The notes beneath the pieces were generated by a model. That model had not been told where the DNA came from, searched no databases, and worked only from the letters and a program-made list of their open reading frames with translations. Shown piece by piece: positions 26,952 through 39,614 of a DNA stretch of 64,000 nt. Position numbers and translations under genes: made by a program. This stretch comes from Plantago major (lineage: Eukaryota; Streptophyta; Magnoliopsida; Lamiales; Plantaginaceae), in the NCBI GenBank assembly GCA_026545765.1, contig JAIFAC010000461.1, forward strand, positions 1 to 64,000, written 5' to 3'. How positions within the stretch are numbered: the stretch's first letter is position 1; each line of letters begins with the position of its first letter.

Positions 26952-28525
26952 TGTCGTCCAGATAATCGCAAAGTAAAAGACTAGAGGGGGGGTGAATAGT
27001 CTTTAAAACTTTTGTTGATAACATTATTTCTATATCCGAAGATATCCTATACTTAGATTCAGAGCGAAGACTTAAGATAGATATGCGTAAATAATTAAAG
27101 TGTGTGTGTGTTGTCACACAAGTACATGTAAAAGTAAATAACACAAAGAAGTATAGTGGTATCTGGAGGTGGCGTAATCCTCCAACTAATCCACTTCCTT
27201 CCAAAGACCGAGAATGCACTAGAAGAGATATTGGAGGTCACCTTACAATAATCCTATTCTAAGATTCCTTAAACAGATGGTTCCCAACCAAATGTTCCCC
27301 GAGTTGTTCCCGCTTTCAAACCAAGTACTTCAGCACTCGTAAACCTTTTGAGTTATTCCTAGCTTCCCAAGCTAAGTACTTCCGTACTAATAACCTTGAG
27401 TTATTCCTTAGTTTCTCAAACTAAGTACTTCAGACCACGCCAAAGGATGGTGTTGGTTTTGCTCGAGTTATCGATGAGCTTCTTAATAACTTTCGCTAAT
27501 CGATAGCCCGTGAATCAAGTATACTTAATACACTTTGCAATGTATGGTATCTTGTTCTTTTATCACCCAAGTCTTAGATAGTTAAGGTTCAAGAGAATGA
27601 ACTTTATACTTGATCTTTCGATTCAACTCTTTCACGTATAATGTTTGTTTAGATCAGACACTTAGAACTTTAGTTACTCAAGATCAAGAGCTTTGGTCGC
27701 AATGTAAAGCTTTGAGAGTAAGTAGTTTGCTTGAGAGATTAAGATATGTGTTCGCCCAAATATTTTTCAAGCCTAAGTGTTGATATTTATCGATGAATTT
27801 GAGTATCGCTTCAATATCATCCGTTAGCTTAAATCAAATTCAAACTATTGATATCTCGTGGTATAGTAATCAGAGCAGTTTGTCTTCTTCTTCGTAAGCT
27901 ACCGCTGCTTTTGTTCGATATCTCCTCGTCCGCATTTAATGCAATGTACTATACTTTCGTCTCAGAGTGCCAACGAACTACGCTTTGTATCGTAGACAAC
28001 CTTGACTCGTATTTCCGAATCTTGTAACTGCTCTATTTTATCTTTAGATACCACTTTATTGAAACAACTTTGTTTGCATATATATTTCTTTTTCTAAATG
28101 TGGTTAAAGCTCAAGGTATCCGAGAATAGATATCTGTGGACACTTTCCTTGTTTTCAGATAGACTTTTATTTCGGGGATATCTCGACATAATTGTTTAAA
28201 ACTATTCGTGTCTTCAAGATATCCGCCAAGGTATCTAGAAATCGCTTTCAAGAATTTTGTGCGCTTTCTTCAAGTCTTCAATGTCGTTGAACTTGTTCTC
28301 GCTTGATGTCTTCTTTTCTCGTCTTCTTCATAAAATAAAATTTACATTTTGAGACCTAACATCCTATACAAGATTAGCTAGACTATCATACTTAGTGGGT
28401 TTCCTCTTTACAATGTTCAAGTGAACCAAGAGTACTAATCACGCTTTCGAGACTAAGATAAGTCATCATGTTGTCAAAAATCTAAACACATATTTCTAAC
28501 AAAATATCTAATAAATTTCCTAACA
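26952..28525 (-). repeat. 3' LTR of copia copy 2
   Basis: On the plus strand it runs from TGTCGTCCAGATAATCGCAAAG to CCTAACA, that is TGTTAGG at its 5' end on the coding strand. Similar throughout to the LTRs of copy 3. A degenerate TATA box, GATAAATATC in the coding direction, lies near 27784-27793. Confidence 0.85.
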
Positions 28526-28540
28526 ATGTCCCCTTTTGAT
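28526..28540 (-). other. Polypurine tract, copy 2
   Basis: On the coding (minus) strand ATCAAAAGGGGACAT lies directly against the LTR start TGTTAGG. This is the usual plus-strand primer of LTR retrotransposons. Confidence 0.75.
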
Positions 28541-28999
28541 CACCAACGGCGACTATCTAACCTATTACAACTGGACGAGTGAACAATTCAACACTTAATC
28601 ATTTCTTAAGATTTTCAAATCATTCAATTATGCGTAGTAGACATCAACCAAATCACAAGGTGTGATCTTTTCGATAAGTTATCTTTATAGAATACTATCC
28701 GAGAGTAAGTTCTTCTATAAGTTACAAAGAGAGATTACAGATAACTTCAATACATAAAGCAAGTTTAGCTCAACAAGAAAATACAAGAAAACTACATAGT
28801 AAATTAGACAACAGAGTAACCAAGCTCCAAGTAAACATCCTAATAGATCGGTCTTCAAGTCTTCAACTCTTCAAGTCTTCAACAGAGTTCTATGGATCAC
28901 CAAGAATTTCCTATCTCCAAACCTTTGATGTCATCGTATAATCATAGAGAAGTGTTCTGACGAGCATCTCAAAGGTCTCCGGCAAATCCATGCACTTTC

Positions 29000-31900
29000 A
29001 GGTTTTGGTAAGATTTTTCGACAAAATGTTTGACCCATGACATTTCTTCCCCACTTCCGCATGCTCTATTCTCGATATCCCAAATTTGAAGTATTCAGAT
29101 AATCCTCGATATCCGATGTCACCCTTGTATTGATCTTCGCCAGATAGAACGACTATGGTTCCACAACAGTCTTGGTCTTGTGCCTGCTCCTGATATTCGT
29201 AATTCACGGCACATCATCCTGCTTTCCATATGGACATTTATCGAGAGGTCCTTTCATGGATTCAGCCTTCGACAACTTAAAATTCAAATCAGTGCTTTAA
29301 TGTGATTGGTGTTGATCAAGGTTGGCTTATATTTCTCCATGCCATAAGTTGTTTGTGGATTGGTTCGGAAATCTTGAATTTACCAAGAGATGCTTAAGTT
29401 CCGTAATCCAATAGCCATTTTTCCGATTGATGCACTCAGATGAGGAATCATCACATTCTTCACATACTCTATTTCGCTTCTTCCGCCCGAAAGGAAGTCG
29501 ACTTTGTCTTGCTCGCCTCACCGCTCTTCCCTCGCTCAATTCTTCTTGTTGTTGAAGAACCACCGATAGACTGGTATTTCCAGAGGGTGTTTTAGTCGCT
29601 AGGGCTTTGCATGGGCTTAGGCTTTCAATTTTCCTTTTCTTGTGAAGAGGAGCTCATCTTCACGCTTCTCATCATCATCAAGATTAAATCTTTGTGAGAG
29701 TTTTATACCTTTCTTCATTGCCCAAGGGCTTGATTTGACATTCTTCTTCGTAAGATTCATCAACTTTAACTCGCTCTTCCTCGAGACTGGTAATTTCGAG
29801 GTTTCTCGCCGCCCTTGTTATCATTGTAGTTCCTTCAAGAGGTTTCGGGGAAGCGCCTACTATTTGCAAAGCACAGAGAGGAGGGTGCTTATTCCGAGTG
29901 GTGGAAGTTTTCATGTTTCTTCTTCCTCTCGAGCCACAATTCGCCCCAGATTTCTTCTTGTTTTCTCCTTCTTCCCATTCCCCGACTTTGAGGTCCAGAT
30001 TTGTACACTCTTTCCCTTAGTCATTGTCAATCACCTACCTCAAAAGAATCAGAGAGAGTTAAAATGCCCTTGTAAATAATTGTAAAGTGACTAACTTCAA
30101 GTTCTCTTTGAGCTCGATTTGCTTGATAAGTCCATCGTCCTTATTAGTGAGCTCGCTAATGGGCCTAGGGATGGCATCTCGCTTCAAAGCAGCAGTAATT
30201 TGCCTTTTGAAAGCTTTTAGCTAAAGACGATCATCGCCCCTTATCATTCCTGCATCTTTCCGAGCAATGACTATGCTAGTTGTTCTCGAGTGATGAGCTC
30301 AAAGGAACTTTTTCATTTCGTAGGGACGAGGCAATTACTTCCTTGTTCTGAAGACAACTCCTTGTCTGATGAGCCAAGATTGCATCCTGCTCATGTATTC
30401 ATGGAGGACATTTGGCGCTTATTGAATATTGCAGAGCAATCGCTTCCTTTTCAAGTGAGAAACCACTAAATGTTCATTGCGTGCTCGCCAAAGTCTTGTC
30501 TTCTTCATCATCCGAGTAATCACCGTTGATCTTCATCCTCTCGACATTCTCATCGATTGTGTCGAGTCCAAAGAACCATCTCGTAGACGGTTTCTTCCTT
30601 TGGGAGGAGGATGGTACTTTTGAAGATGATGCACTTAGCATCATGCTTAATTTTATACTTCTTCAAGATTTAGTTCTTTGGTGATGGCATTTACAAGATC
30701 CTCGTAGCTCTTTAACCTCGTGAGTAAGCAATCATCTCTCGTATAGTGATCTTGTAGTTGGTCAAGCTTATCTCTCGATTTAGCTATTTGGTCTTCCAGC
30801 TTGAAGATGGAGCCGTTGTTCTTCTTCCAACAAGTGTCCGAGTCAGCAAGCCTGGATCGAGTATTCAACAATTTCGAGTGATTTCTAATCCTCAACTACT
30901 TGTTCAAGATAGCCTTTTGTTGGGAAGATGGAGTGATTTTGAGGAGATGGAGACGGAGATTTCGCTTTCCTCTCGCTTTGCTTTTCAGCATTGAGGCATG
31001 ATTTCTTTGTGAAATTCTCCCATTCCGTGCAGCATCATCATCATCCTTTTGTCTGTGGTCATCCTTTCGTGATGGTCTGGAAGTTCATCGTCATTTTCGC
31101 TTATCTCTTCCTCCTCATCATCTTCGGGAGACAAGATTGATCACTTCAGAATAGTGATCTTCGCCCATTAACCTCTTCTTGTTCGTAAGGTATAAATTGC
31201 AGAGTTCAGCGTAATCGCTTCAATGCCATTTGTAATCTTGTCCACCATCCGCCTGCTCAAAGGCTTGTATTAAATGCGCCACTTCTCCGAGAAATCTTAT
31301 GCAACAGAGTCGAATGGTACTATTGTTCTAGGGAACATTGCATGGATATATGTCTCCAAGTCAAGAGCTCGTGCTCATTCTGCTTGTTGATCTGTGATTC
31401 TCAATATTTCGTAGAGATCGAGCACCTTAACCTTTGCCATTTCTTGAAGCATCAATATGCTTCAGGTGTGAGCTTTGAAGAAGGGAAGTATCCCTCGTCT
31501 CATCATTGGGAGCCCGCTGCACCTGCTTGAGCTCGAAAGAAAGTGTTGTGAGCTTCAAAACTTTTGTAGATATCTCGAGTAGAAGTGTAGTTTAGTTTCG
31601 AGTTACCCGAGGCACTGTGCTCAGAGATTGTGCTACCGAGACAATCAAGTCTCAGATATCTTGTCAGGAGGTGGAGACTTTGAAGTCGGCTCATCAACCT
31701 TTCTTTCTTGAACTCGAGAATTAAAGTTATCACAATACTTAGGAAATTTTATCAAGAAACTTTAGATGACAAATCGACATCTCGAGAGGTCAATTAACTC
31801 CATGGAGGCTCAGATATTTGTTCTCGCAGACTTTCCGCCTCTCGAATCTTTTCAGGATGAAGGCCTGATGCCTCATCAATTTCCAAAAGTGGGGATGTCG

Positions 31901-34180
31901 AACTCCCCCTCAGACTTCTACTCGAGGAGCCCGTGAGTAGAAAGTATTGAGTAATTTAGAAGAAGTTTGAGATAACCCAAGGTGAAGAATTTTTATCACC
32001 GATTTTCATATACATTCATACCGAAGGCTTAATGATTCGTTCTTCGTAAACCTCGGTTTCTCGGTTTTCCGCATTTCGCTTTATCTTCCTCTTTCTCATT
32101 GAGCTCGTTAGAAACATTCACTTAATTGGTTAAGTAAATTATCGATAACTGAAAAAATGACAACTCAAGAACATTTTATCACCGAGGATGTGCATTTCTT
32201 AAGAGGTGAGGTTGATGAGACCTCTTCGCTTCGAGGCAAGCTTTCCACCTTCCTCTTGTCCTTGTTTCTAACTCAGAATAAAGAATTTCTATAAATAATA
32301 AGATGTTCAAGCATAAATTTGCACAAGATAAGAGTTAAACCATTCAACTACCCGATCCGTCAGTCGGGATTGCTCTCAAACTTGTGACATTTCTATACAT
32401 CGTCTTCTTGTTCCAAGATTTTTCTTTGTTTGATGTTTCTGTACTTCACACCTTTCCCGAGTATGCAACTCATTGCCCCGTTGATCATTCCGGTAGATGT
32501 CTCGCTTGATCCTCTTATCGAGTCGGGGAACCCGCTTTTGCGTGATTTTCTTCAAAGATACCGCATTGTCGGTAATTCAAATGGAGTTCATTTACCATTT
32601 CATCAACCACTTGTGGCTGTTGTGGTTGTGGTTGTTGTGGTTGTCCGGAAGCGTAAGATTGGTCAGAGAATGTTCTTCCGCATTTTTAGATGTGGCATTT
32701 TCATCAAGATTCCGCCAAAGACTAAATTACCACTCATCAAGGCTTCTTGAAGTTGTGCATAAGAAACGCTCCTCAAGATGTGTTTGCACCAACAACCTTT
32801 TCTATAGGTGCTTGTTCAAGAACCGTGGTGTAGGTTCTTTTTCGTACCTTTTCACCGCCATACTTTCAAGAATCTTAACCTCTTTGCTCTTTCTAGACTC
32901 GAGAGATGACTAGTTCATCATCTTCATCGTAGCTCTCATCAAAGATTAGGAACTAATTGGTCCATAACTCCCGTAGTTTCAGCAGATAGGCTTGTGTTTT
33001 TCACCACTTTGGCAAGATTTATGAATTCATCGCCAAGGCTTCGTAATAGTCTTCACATTTCAAAGCACTTTCTCTTCACGAGTCTACTTGTTCAAGAGTT
33101 GATGATTCTTTGCAAGATTGATGAGTTGATCCGCTTTATCACCATCGGCAAGGCCCGTAGATATCTCGAGAATCGACAACCTCTTGGTGTGTCTTCCGAT
33201 TTGCAGCACTTTTCTTGAAGTTCGCTTCTTGGTCGCAACCTTTCTTCAGATACCTTTTCGATTTTCACTTAGAACCTTTCTCGAGACCCAAGAACTTTTT
33301 CATCAAGTTTGTATACTCATATTTGTAGAGTAGGTTATTGTTGGATATTTCAAATTGCCTCCGAGCTTGATGCCAAGCTTCTCCAAAGAAGTAGCATATC
33401 TTCGCACTATAGCCCATCGTGGCCTTTCGCTCACTAGTCCTTTGACAATCTTAGTTCAAGCCTCAATCTTCTTCACAAACTTCATGAAGGCGCATTTTCC
33501 CAGCTAAAAGGGTTTTCCAATTTTGTCTTGTTGATTCAGAAGAACATCATGATCCATCGTTTCGCTTATCCGTCAGCACCTCCTTGTAGACCATCAAAGC
33601 ATCTCGTGAAGAATGCAAGCCAATACATCCCAAAGGAACCATCGATGTCCGGTTCGGATGTCAAGAAGCTTGAACTCAAAGGTGTATCTGATTTTCAAGA
33701 TCACACACGCCATCGCATAATTTGTTAACACCTTCAAGGAGATCATCATCTGGTGTTTATTTCAAAATCCTTTCCAAGATTTTGAAACTCAAACAACTTA
33801 CGTAGTTGTTAAGTCCGTATGATTTCCTTTCCTCGATCGAGGTTTTGATGCACTATTTCAAAGGCCTTCGTAAACACGTAAAATTATCCTCGAGTTGTTG
33901 TAGAATTCCAACACATCGAGTGATGAAATTCCACTCTGCAGCGTATAGAAAACCCTTGATTTGTGCCTTTTCAAGCATGTCAAGAATCGCCTTTCACGGC
34001 TCGGTTCTCTATCAAAGCGTGGAGGTATTCCTCAACCATGGCACCACCCCAAATCATTCAGATTTGAAGTCCAATGGTCGATTAAAATCTCCTACCACCG
34101 GTTGTTCATAATAACCAACTCGTGCTTTTCAAAGCAGTGGAGGATTGAGATTTCAAAGTAGAAGAATTCTTTGGGGCCAT
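29000..34180 (-). pseudogene. ORF3, copy 2, broken
   Basis: Start codon at 34180-34178 in the context AAGAGATGGCC, matching copies 1 and 3. Order on the minus strand: N-terminal part with DFNRPLDFKSE near 34060, a Gln/Pro-rich linker near 32600-32640, charged coiled-coil-like stretches, a basic patch (GRKKRNR near 29470), and a C-terminal block near 29000-29200 equivalent to the WVKHFL block of copy 3. Frames change many times. Function unknown; position corresponds to the env-like gene of SIRE elements. Confidence 0.55.
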
Positions 34181-34899
34181 CTCTTTATAGTGTAGAGAAT
34201 TTGGATTGGTGTTTGAAAGAGATTTGATTCAAGAATTTTGCGTAAAAACTTAATCTTGATTTGCAGAGATTGTAGAAGGTTTGCAGAGAATCAAGAGAAG
34301 GTTTTGCTATTTTTTGTAAGTCTAATGTCGGATTAGTAAAGTGATCTCTTTGCCAAAATCCCATATATATAGCAACGTAATTTAACAAACATATACACAC
34401 AAATTGGTTTTGTATGTATGTATCTGTGAATTGCAAAGGAGGCGGTAAAAGTTTGTTCGGCATTAAATGCATAGTGGGCCAATTTCAACACCACTATTTA
34501 CAGAGAATTAATTTCGTCTGCTAAGATCAAATGCATATTTCATCAAGGGTCAATATCGCTTTTTCAAAGAATGATCACAATCAAGAATTGCGATTGTGCC
34601 CAATTAATGAATTTTGGCGATTTGCTATCCTAATCACAATTCTGGTGACTAAGAACATTGTTTGTATCTCGAAGTCTATCTCATACTCAATATTTGTCCA
34701 AGTTTTACACAAAGATAGAAATAATACAAATTTCAAGAGAGTAGTCGATCGCAGATAGTTGTACTATTCTCTTGTGTTCCTCACCGATTGAACTAGATAT
34801 CCGAAGTTCCGCCTCAAAGATCTTAAGTCTTTTTTGCTTTTAGCCTTTTTCACTTCGGATACCTGCTTTCTTTTTCTTCTCTCGATGCCTGCTCCAGCT
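34181..34899 (-). promoter_or_regulatory. Promoter-like interval ahead of ORF3, copy 2
   Basis: Between the end of pol (about 34900) and the ORF3 ATG, on the minus strand, lie GGCCCACTATGCATTTAATG (near 34466-34485) and a TATA box TATATATAT at about 34363-34371 in the context GCTATATATATGGGATTTTG. The TATA is about 190 bp upstream of the ATG. Motif order matches copies 1a and 3. No reading frame of note. Confidence 0.55.
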
Positions 34900-36084
34900 T
34901 TCTCAACTTTTCATCATTGGTAGTTTCATTAGTCCAAGACTATGTCTTCGTGCTAAGAATCTACTTTCTTGTAGTGGCTTAGTGAAGATATCTGCAAGTT
35001 GGTCTTCAAACAATCTTGAGTATCTCTATATTTCCTTTTCAACATGGTCTCGATGAAGTGATGTCTAACATCAATATGCTTTGTTCGCATGAAATTTAGG
35101 ATTCGTAATCGCATAATAGCACTTGTGTTGTCAGTAAAATGGGAGTTTTCTTCTCATCGAGTCCATAGTCTTTAAGTTGTTGTATCTACGTAATTTGTGT
35201 TGTACAACAACCAAAGCAATATATTCAACCTCCGTGGTAGAAGTTGCAATTGAAGTTTTCTTGCTAAACCACTAGATAAGTCTAGTACCCGTAAACCCAT
35301 GTGTTCCTAAGGTGCTTTTCCTATCTAGCGTTGATCCAAAGATAATCGCCCCGAGTACCCAAATTAAACTCAATCCGCTTTAGGATACCACAATCCTACA
35401 TCTATCGTATCTTCACATACCTTAATATTTTCATAGCAATGTTGTAGTGTGCATCGGATCCGTCAAATCTAGCACACACTCCAACGGCGATTGAATATCG
35501 TGTCATGCAAGAGGTAAAGTAGTGAACCCATCAATTTCCTATACTTATGTTCTTCCACACTCTTATCTCGATTCAAGATAGGTCATTTTGGTTCCAATGT
35601 TCATAGGTATCTTAGCATTCTTTCGTATGCTTAAGATTGAATTTTGTGAGCATATCTTTGCATACTTTGTTCGACTAATGAATATTCCATCATCATTGAG
35701 TTGCTTCACTTGCAATCCTAGAAAATAATTCATTTCTCCCATCATGCTCATCTCAAACTTGCTTTTCATGAGATTTGCAATGTCATTACAGTTGCTTGTC
35801 CTTAGATCCAAATATGATGTCATCAACATATACTTGAACTAAGAGTAGTTTCCGTCATGATTTAAGGTAAATAAAGTTTTATCAACTTCATCTTTCTTGA
35901 AACCACTTTCCGTAGGTATTTGGCCAAAGTGTCATACCATGCTCGTGGAGCCTGCTTCACCATACAGCTTCAGAGTTTATAGACCATTCGCTTCGAGGAA
36001 ACTTCAAAGCCAGGTGGTTGCTCAACATAAACTTCTTCTGCAAGTTCACCGTTCAAGAATGCACTTTTGACATCCATCTGATAG
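34900..36084 (-). pseudogene. copia pol C-terminal part, copy 2 (RT with YVDD, RNase H), truncated
   Basis: The reverse transcriptase contains the catalytic QVYVDDIIFGS (YVDD codons at 35819-35830), then KFEMSMMGEMNYFLGLQVKQ and RTKYAK near 35640-35770. The RNase H region reads IQQLKDYGLDEKKTPIL near 35140-35200. Pol ends with LGLMKLP near 34920. The N-terminal RT is cut at 36084. Frameshifts are present. It is valuable as the only copy here in which the YVDD motif is readable. Confidence 0.78.
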
Positions 36085-36138
36085 TTCCTATTACCAATGA
36101 CCAAAATTTTGTTATATACAACCGGGACGGAGGGAGTA
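36085..36138 (+). mobile_element. Right end of a Stowaway-like MITE (fragment)
   Basis: CGGGACGGAGGGAG at 36123-36136 followed by TA is the typical right terminus of plant Tc1/mariner-type MITEs. No left end (CTCCCTCC) is found before the copia breakpoint at 36084, so only about 50 bp remain. Confidence 0.5.
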
Positions 36139-36180
36139 TGTTACAATTGTTGTCTTATTATGCGCTTATGATTTTGACAG

Positions 36181-36668
36181 GAAAATACTACTTGGTGGAC
36201 TCTGGATATCCTAATACCATTGGTTATCTCTCTCCAATTAAGGACCTCGATGTAAAATATCATATTCCAGACTTTAAGAAGAAAAGAGTTCTTAAAGGGA
36301 TGTCTGAGTATTTTAACTATCGGCATTCTTCATTACGAACTACTATTGAAAGAGCCTTCGGCGGCTTGAAAAGGAGATGGAAGGTCCTTTATACACCTCA
36401 AATGGAAGACACATATCAAATATACGTGATTGTTGCTACCTTCACTCTTCATAATTTTATGCGCATGTGTAAACTTGAAATACCAGTTTTGCAACATGAT
36501 GTCAATGTCCAAGGTGGAGTGGATAATGATTTATTGAATCCGGCAAGGAAAGAAGCAACGAATAGGGTGCGCAAGGAGATAACATTGAGAATTTGACGCT
36601 CTATTCCAGGCAATATAGAGCCCGAGGAAGATAATATAGAGTCCGAGGAAGATTATATGGAGGAATAA
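36181..36668 (+). pseudogene. PIF/Harbinger transposase, C-terminal exon
   Basis: DDE_Tnp_4-type transposase of PIF/Harbinger elements. The exon begins after a TTTTGACAG acceptor at 36172-36180 and reads GKYYLVDSGYPN, then KYHIPDF, EYFNYRHSSLRTTIERAFGG, LKRRWKVL and TFTLHNFMR. The Asp of VDSGYP (36198-36200) and the Glu of TIERAFG (36348-36350) fit the second and third catalytic residues, 50 codons apart. A TGA at 36594-36596 interrupts the frame. The same frame continues as an acidic tail with a tandem NIEPEED/NIESEED repeat to TAA at 36666-36668. The first exon or exons with the first catalytic Asp are missing. Confidence 0.82.
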
Positions 36669-37129
36669 ATGTCATTTTTCAATATTTGTGATAATGTTCT
36701 TTTTATAAATTTTGGTCCGACTTTGGTTTGGTTTAACTTGTTTTGGAGTTTTTGAGGGTCATTTGAAAGACTTGTAGAGTTTGGTTTGACTTTGGTTTGG
36801 CTTAACTTGTAAATTCAACGTTAGCTTCTGAGTTTAATTCTATTGTTCTGATATCTTCCAACAAAAGAACATGTAGATTTTTTATTAGAGATGTACGTAC
36901 AGAGTATGTGAACCATTGGTACTCTCGTGTTCATGTAGTTTCTTATCTTAACTCAAATTTTACGGTAGAAAAGAAGGGTAATTCAAATTGTAACTATACT
37001 CTTTATTTCATTGATCTACTAAAAGTCGATTAAAAAAGAAAGAAAGAAAAAATTTGAAAATAACTCAATTGGATAAATTTTCTTATTTTCCTCGCATAAT
37101 AGATCAAAAGTAAATAAATGATAAAATAC

Positions 37130-37166
<37 letters not shown>

Positions 37167-37975
37167 TTAATAAACTAAACTGATAACGAGCTGAATGGAA
37201 CTAAATCGAATCGAATTGGAATCAATCGAATGAAGCTTTCAAATATAATATACCGCATTCTCCTTAATTGTAGTTCATAAATAGTATACTGAACCGCTTT
37301 TAGATGGATGGAGTATGTAGGTAACACTGAAAGAAAGACAATCCATTGTTTTGATATGATTCCAAAATTCCATCATGACCGGATATACAGTGTATAAACC
37401 GATTACACATATAAATTAGACTATCCTAATTATTCATTGACCATCAACCTAGACATACTAAACTGAATCGATTACAGAGAGAGGTTGGTAATTGATTTGG
37501 ACACAAACTTCATCAAACATCACTGCACAAACACACGCACACATTGCTTAACCTATAACATGCCGACAATAATCGATCAACCAAATAATTATGTAAACAA
37601 ATTACATCGTGACATGCTTAAATATGTACCCTATACAAACTTGCACACAACAAATTATAAAATCAACAACCATTCTATAAACGTGAATGAAAATCTTCGG
37701 CGAACTTGCAAAGATCACATATCATAGCATAGATGACAAACTAAATAATCGTGAATGAAACCTTAGTGAAACTTGCCTTTAGAACACCAAGCAATGTCGA
37801 GAAACCATGAACGATCCTCTTATTCTACGAAATAACCCTATGATGCTCTTGAGAAGACTGAATGTGAAAGCCTTAGAATGGAAAAGCAATCTGAATGTTT
37901 TGTGGTAGAGGAGCGTTGGGAGGATCTATTTAATCTCAAATTGGTAACTGAAGATGGGTATTTAATGTTGACTTA
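36669..37975. other. Intergenic DNA with a microsatellite
   Basis: AT-rich, no gene recognised. It contains an (AAT)n tract at about 37128-37167. GATGGATGGAG followed by TA at 37304-37315 may be another MITE right end, but no partner was seen. Confidence 0.45.
37128..37167. repeat. (AAT)n microsatellite
   Basis: About 12 uninterrupted TAA/AAT units, flanked by AT-rich sequence. Confidence 0.85.
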
Positions 37976-37989
37976 ATTATGCCAATTAA
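37976..37989. repeat. LINE target-site duplication, left copy
   Basis: ATTATGCCAATTAA, identical to 43271-43284 directly after the LINE poly(A). Confidence 0.9.
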
Positions 37990-38159
37990 AATTCTGCCTC
38001 TTCCGCCTGATGCCCGCTGGCTGGAAAACGCCCACGGATTTCCACCGCCTCCCTCCTTTCCGCCAAGAGTAAATACACGATGGATATCCTCAACCTAGGA
38101 CCCAAAACGCCAAATACGTAACTCGCAGATTCCTCGACGGCTCAATTCGATCAAACCGA

Positions 38160-39485
38160 CACGGCCTTCTTTGGTGATGAGAACCCGATGACCGTAATAC
38201 CTATGCGATAAACTTTACGGCGGTTTCAAAACCGGATGTACCGTGGACAAAACCCGAACTCGGAGGAAAGGAAACTAATGAAAGTTTTGATCCCACCGAG
38301 GTTCCTTTAAACGAGTGATTTTGAACAAGGAATTCCAATCGAGCATTGAAGAATCCTAGAAAGATGCAAATATAATTAAAATTGTAAACCTTGGTTCTAC
38401 CAAGCTCTTGTTGCAAAATTGGACCGCCTATGGGGTTTGAAACGAGATGTCAAATTCGACCTTGGATATAATTGCTATTGCCTTAAAGGTGTGAAGTCGA
38501 ATATACGGGACAAAATTCTCACTGTATGACCTTGGCAAATAGCAGGAGTTTTCTTCGATCCGCAAGTGGAAACCGCTTCAGGTCGACAACGACAAGGTTA
38601 ACACCACAATTACCGCAAGAATTTTAATCACGGTGGAATTGTTTCGTGAATCAATCATTGAAACCTTGGCGAATTGTGTCGATATCCGCTGAAGATAGAT
38701 GGAACACGCTTAACGATCAAGAGGAAAATTTGCAAGGTTCTATGTGCAAATCCAACTTGACGCACTACTGAAACCGGAATTTGTGTGGGCAATGCTACCA
38801 AGTAGTGTATGAGAATCTTCCTCTTGTTTGCTACACCGGTAGTGCCGCACCAAACAAGCAAATGTGGAAACTAAGATAAAACCCATCCCCAACCACCGGA
38901 GTGCACGGAGGATGAAGATCGACTAATAAGAATGCCCCTGCTGAATGGTTAGTCGAGAAGGCCAAAAAGAAGGAATTCAAAGGAGTGGATGACGGTTTCT
39001 AGAAGAAGAAATCGCCCCGCCGCTTCAACACAATGGACAGAGAGGACTCGACTCATAACCAAGGTGCAGGAATGGAACGAGGGATTGACACCGGAAAAAT
39101 AAGGGTAAGGGTACCGCACCGACCTCCAAGTTCGTGAACCACCCACCACCAATATTGCTTCCGAGAAGCGAGTTCTACCTAAGTCGCTGCCGACAAAGGT
39201 TCCAAAAAAGGCTTACCAGATTCTAAAGAGGTCTGAATCATTGTTTAGACCCACAAACTTAACAGGGAACTACTCATTCCAAGCAGGACAGACGAGTGCA
39301 GGAAACAACACTGCAACAACGAACTCCTTTGATGCACTTGATGATTCGGAATTAATCGACGTTGATCCGATCTCGATAGATGAACCTTTCGACCAAATTG
39401 CCCGAAGTCGCCCGTTGTTTGATCCAGACACGATGATCCCCGAATTGGTAGCTAACTGCAGTGATGGTCCTGCATTTTATGAGTG
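38160..39485 (+). pseudogene. LINE ORF1 (DUF4283 and zinc knuckle), broken
   Basis: Plant LINE ORF1 binds nucleic acid. A DUF4283-like part reads KLDRLWGLKRDVKFDLGYN near 38420-38480, and LKIDGTRLTIKR near 38690-38730. A CCHC remnant lies near 38825-38870 (CYT then HQTSKC in shifted frames). The last open part is at 39241-39486. Many stops and frameshifts, so no protein is expected. Confidence 0.6.
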
Positions 39486-39614
39486 ACATTCGAAGAGTAG
39501 ATAAAGGAAGTGATCCGTCTCGTCCTTCTGATATTGCTAGTATAGCTGATTGTGATATGGAGGGGAGTGAGGATTGTTTATCCTCTCCTTCTAACTGATT
39601 TCTACTGTTTCCCA

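Larger units (their letters stand above)
26952..36084 (-). mobile_element. SIRE/Maximus-like copia element, copy 2, 5' half missing
   Basis: Reads on the minus strand: partial RT and RNase H, promoter-like interval, ORF3, 3' UTR, polypurine tract and 3' LTR. Alignment with copy 3 stops abruptly at about 36083 inside the reverse transcriptase (CATCCATCTGATA), where a MITE end and a Harbinger exon begin. gag, integrase, N-terminal RT and 5' LTR are not in the window, so no target-site duplication can be read. Confidence 0.8.

Noticed and set aside
32430-32913. Two overlapping plus-strand frames of 106 and 138 codons
   Set aside because: They are antisense to the Gln/Pro-rich part of ORF3 in copy 2; the Val/Leu/Trp runs mirror the repeat.
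37304-37315. GATGGATGGAG-TA as a complete MITE
   Set aside because: No matching left end within a reasonable distance.
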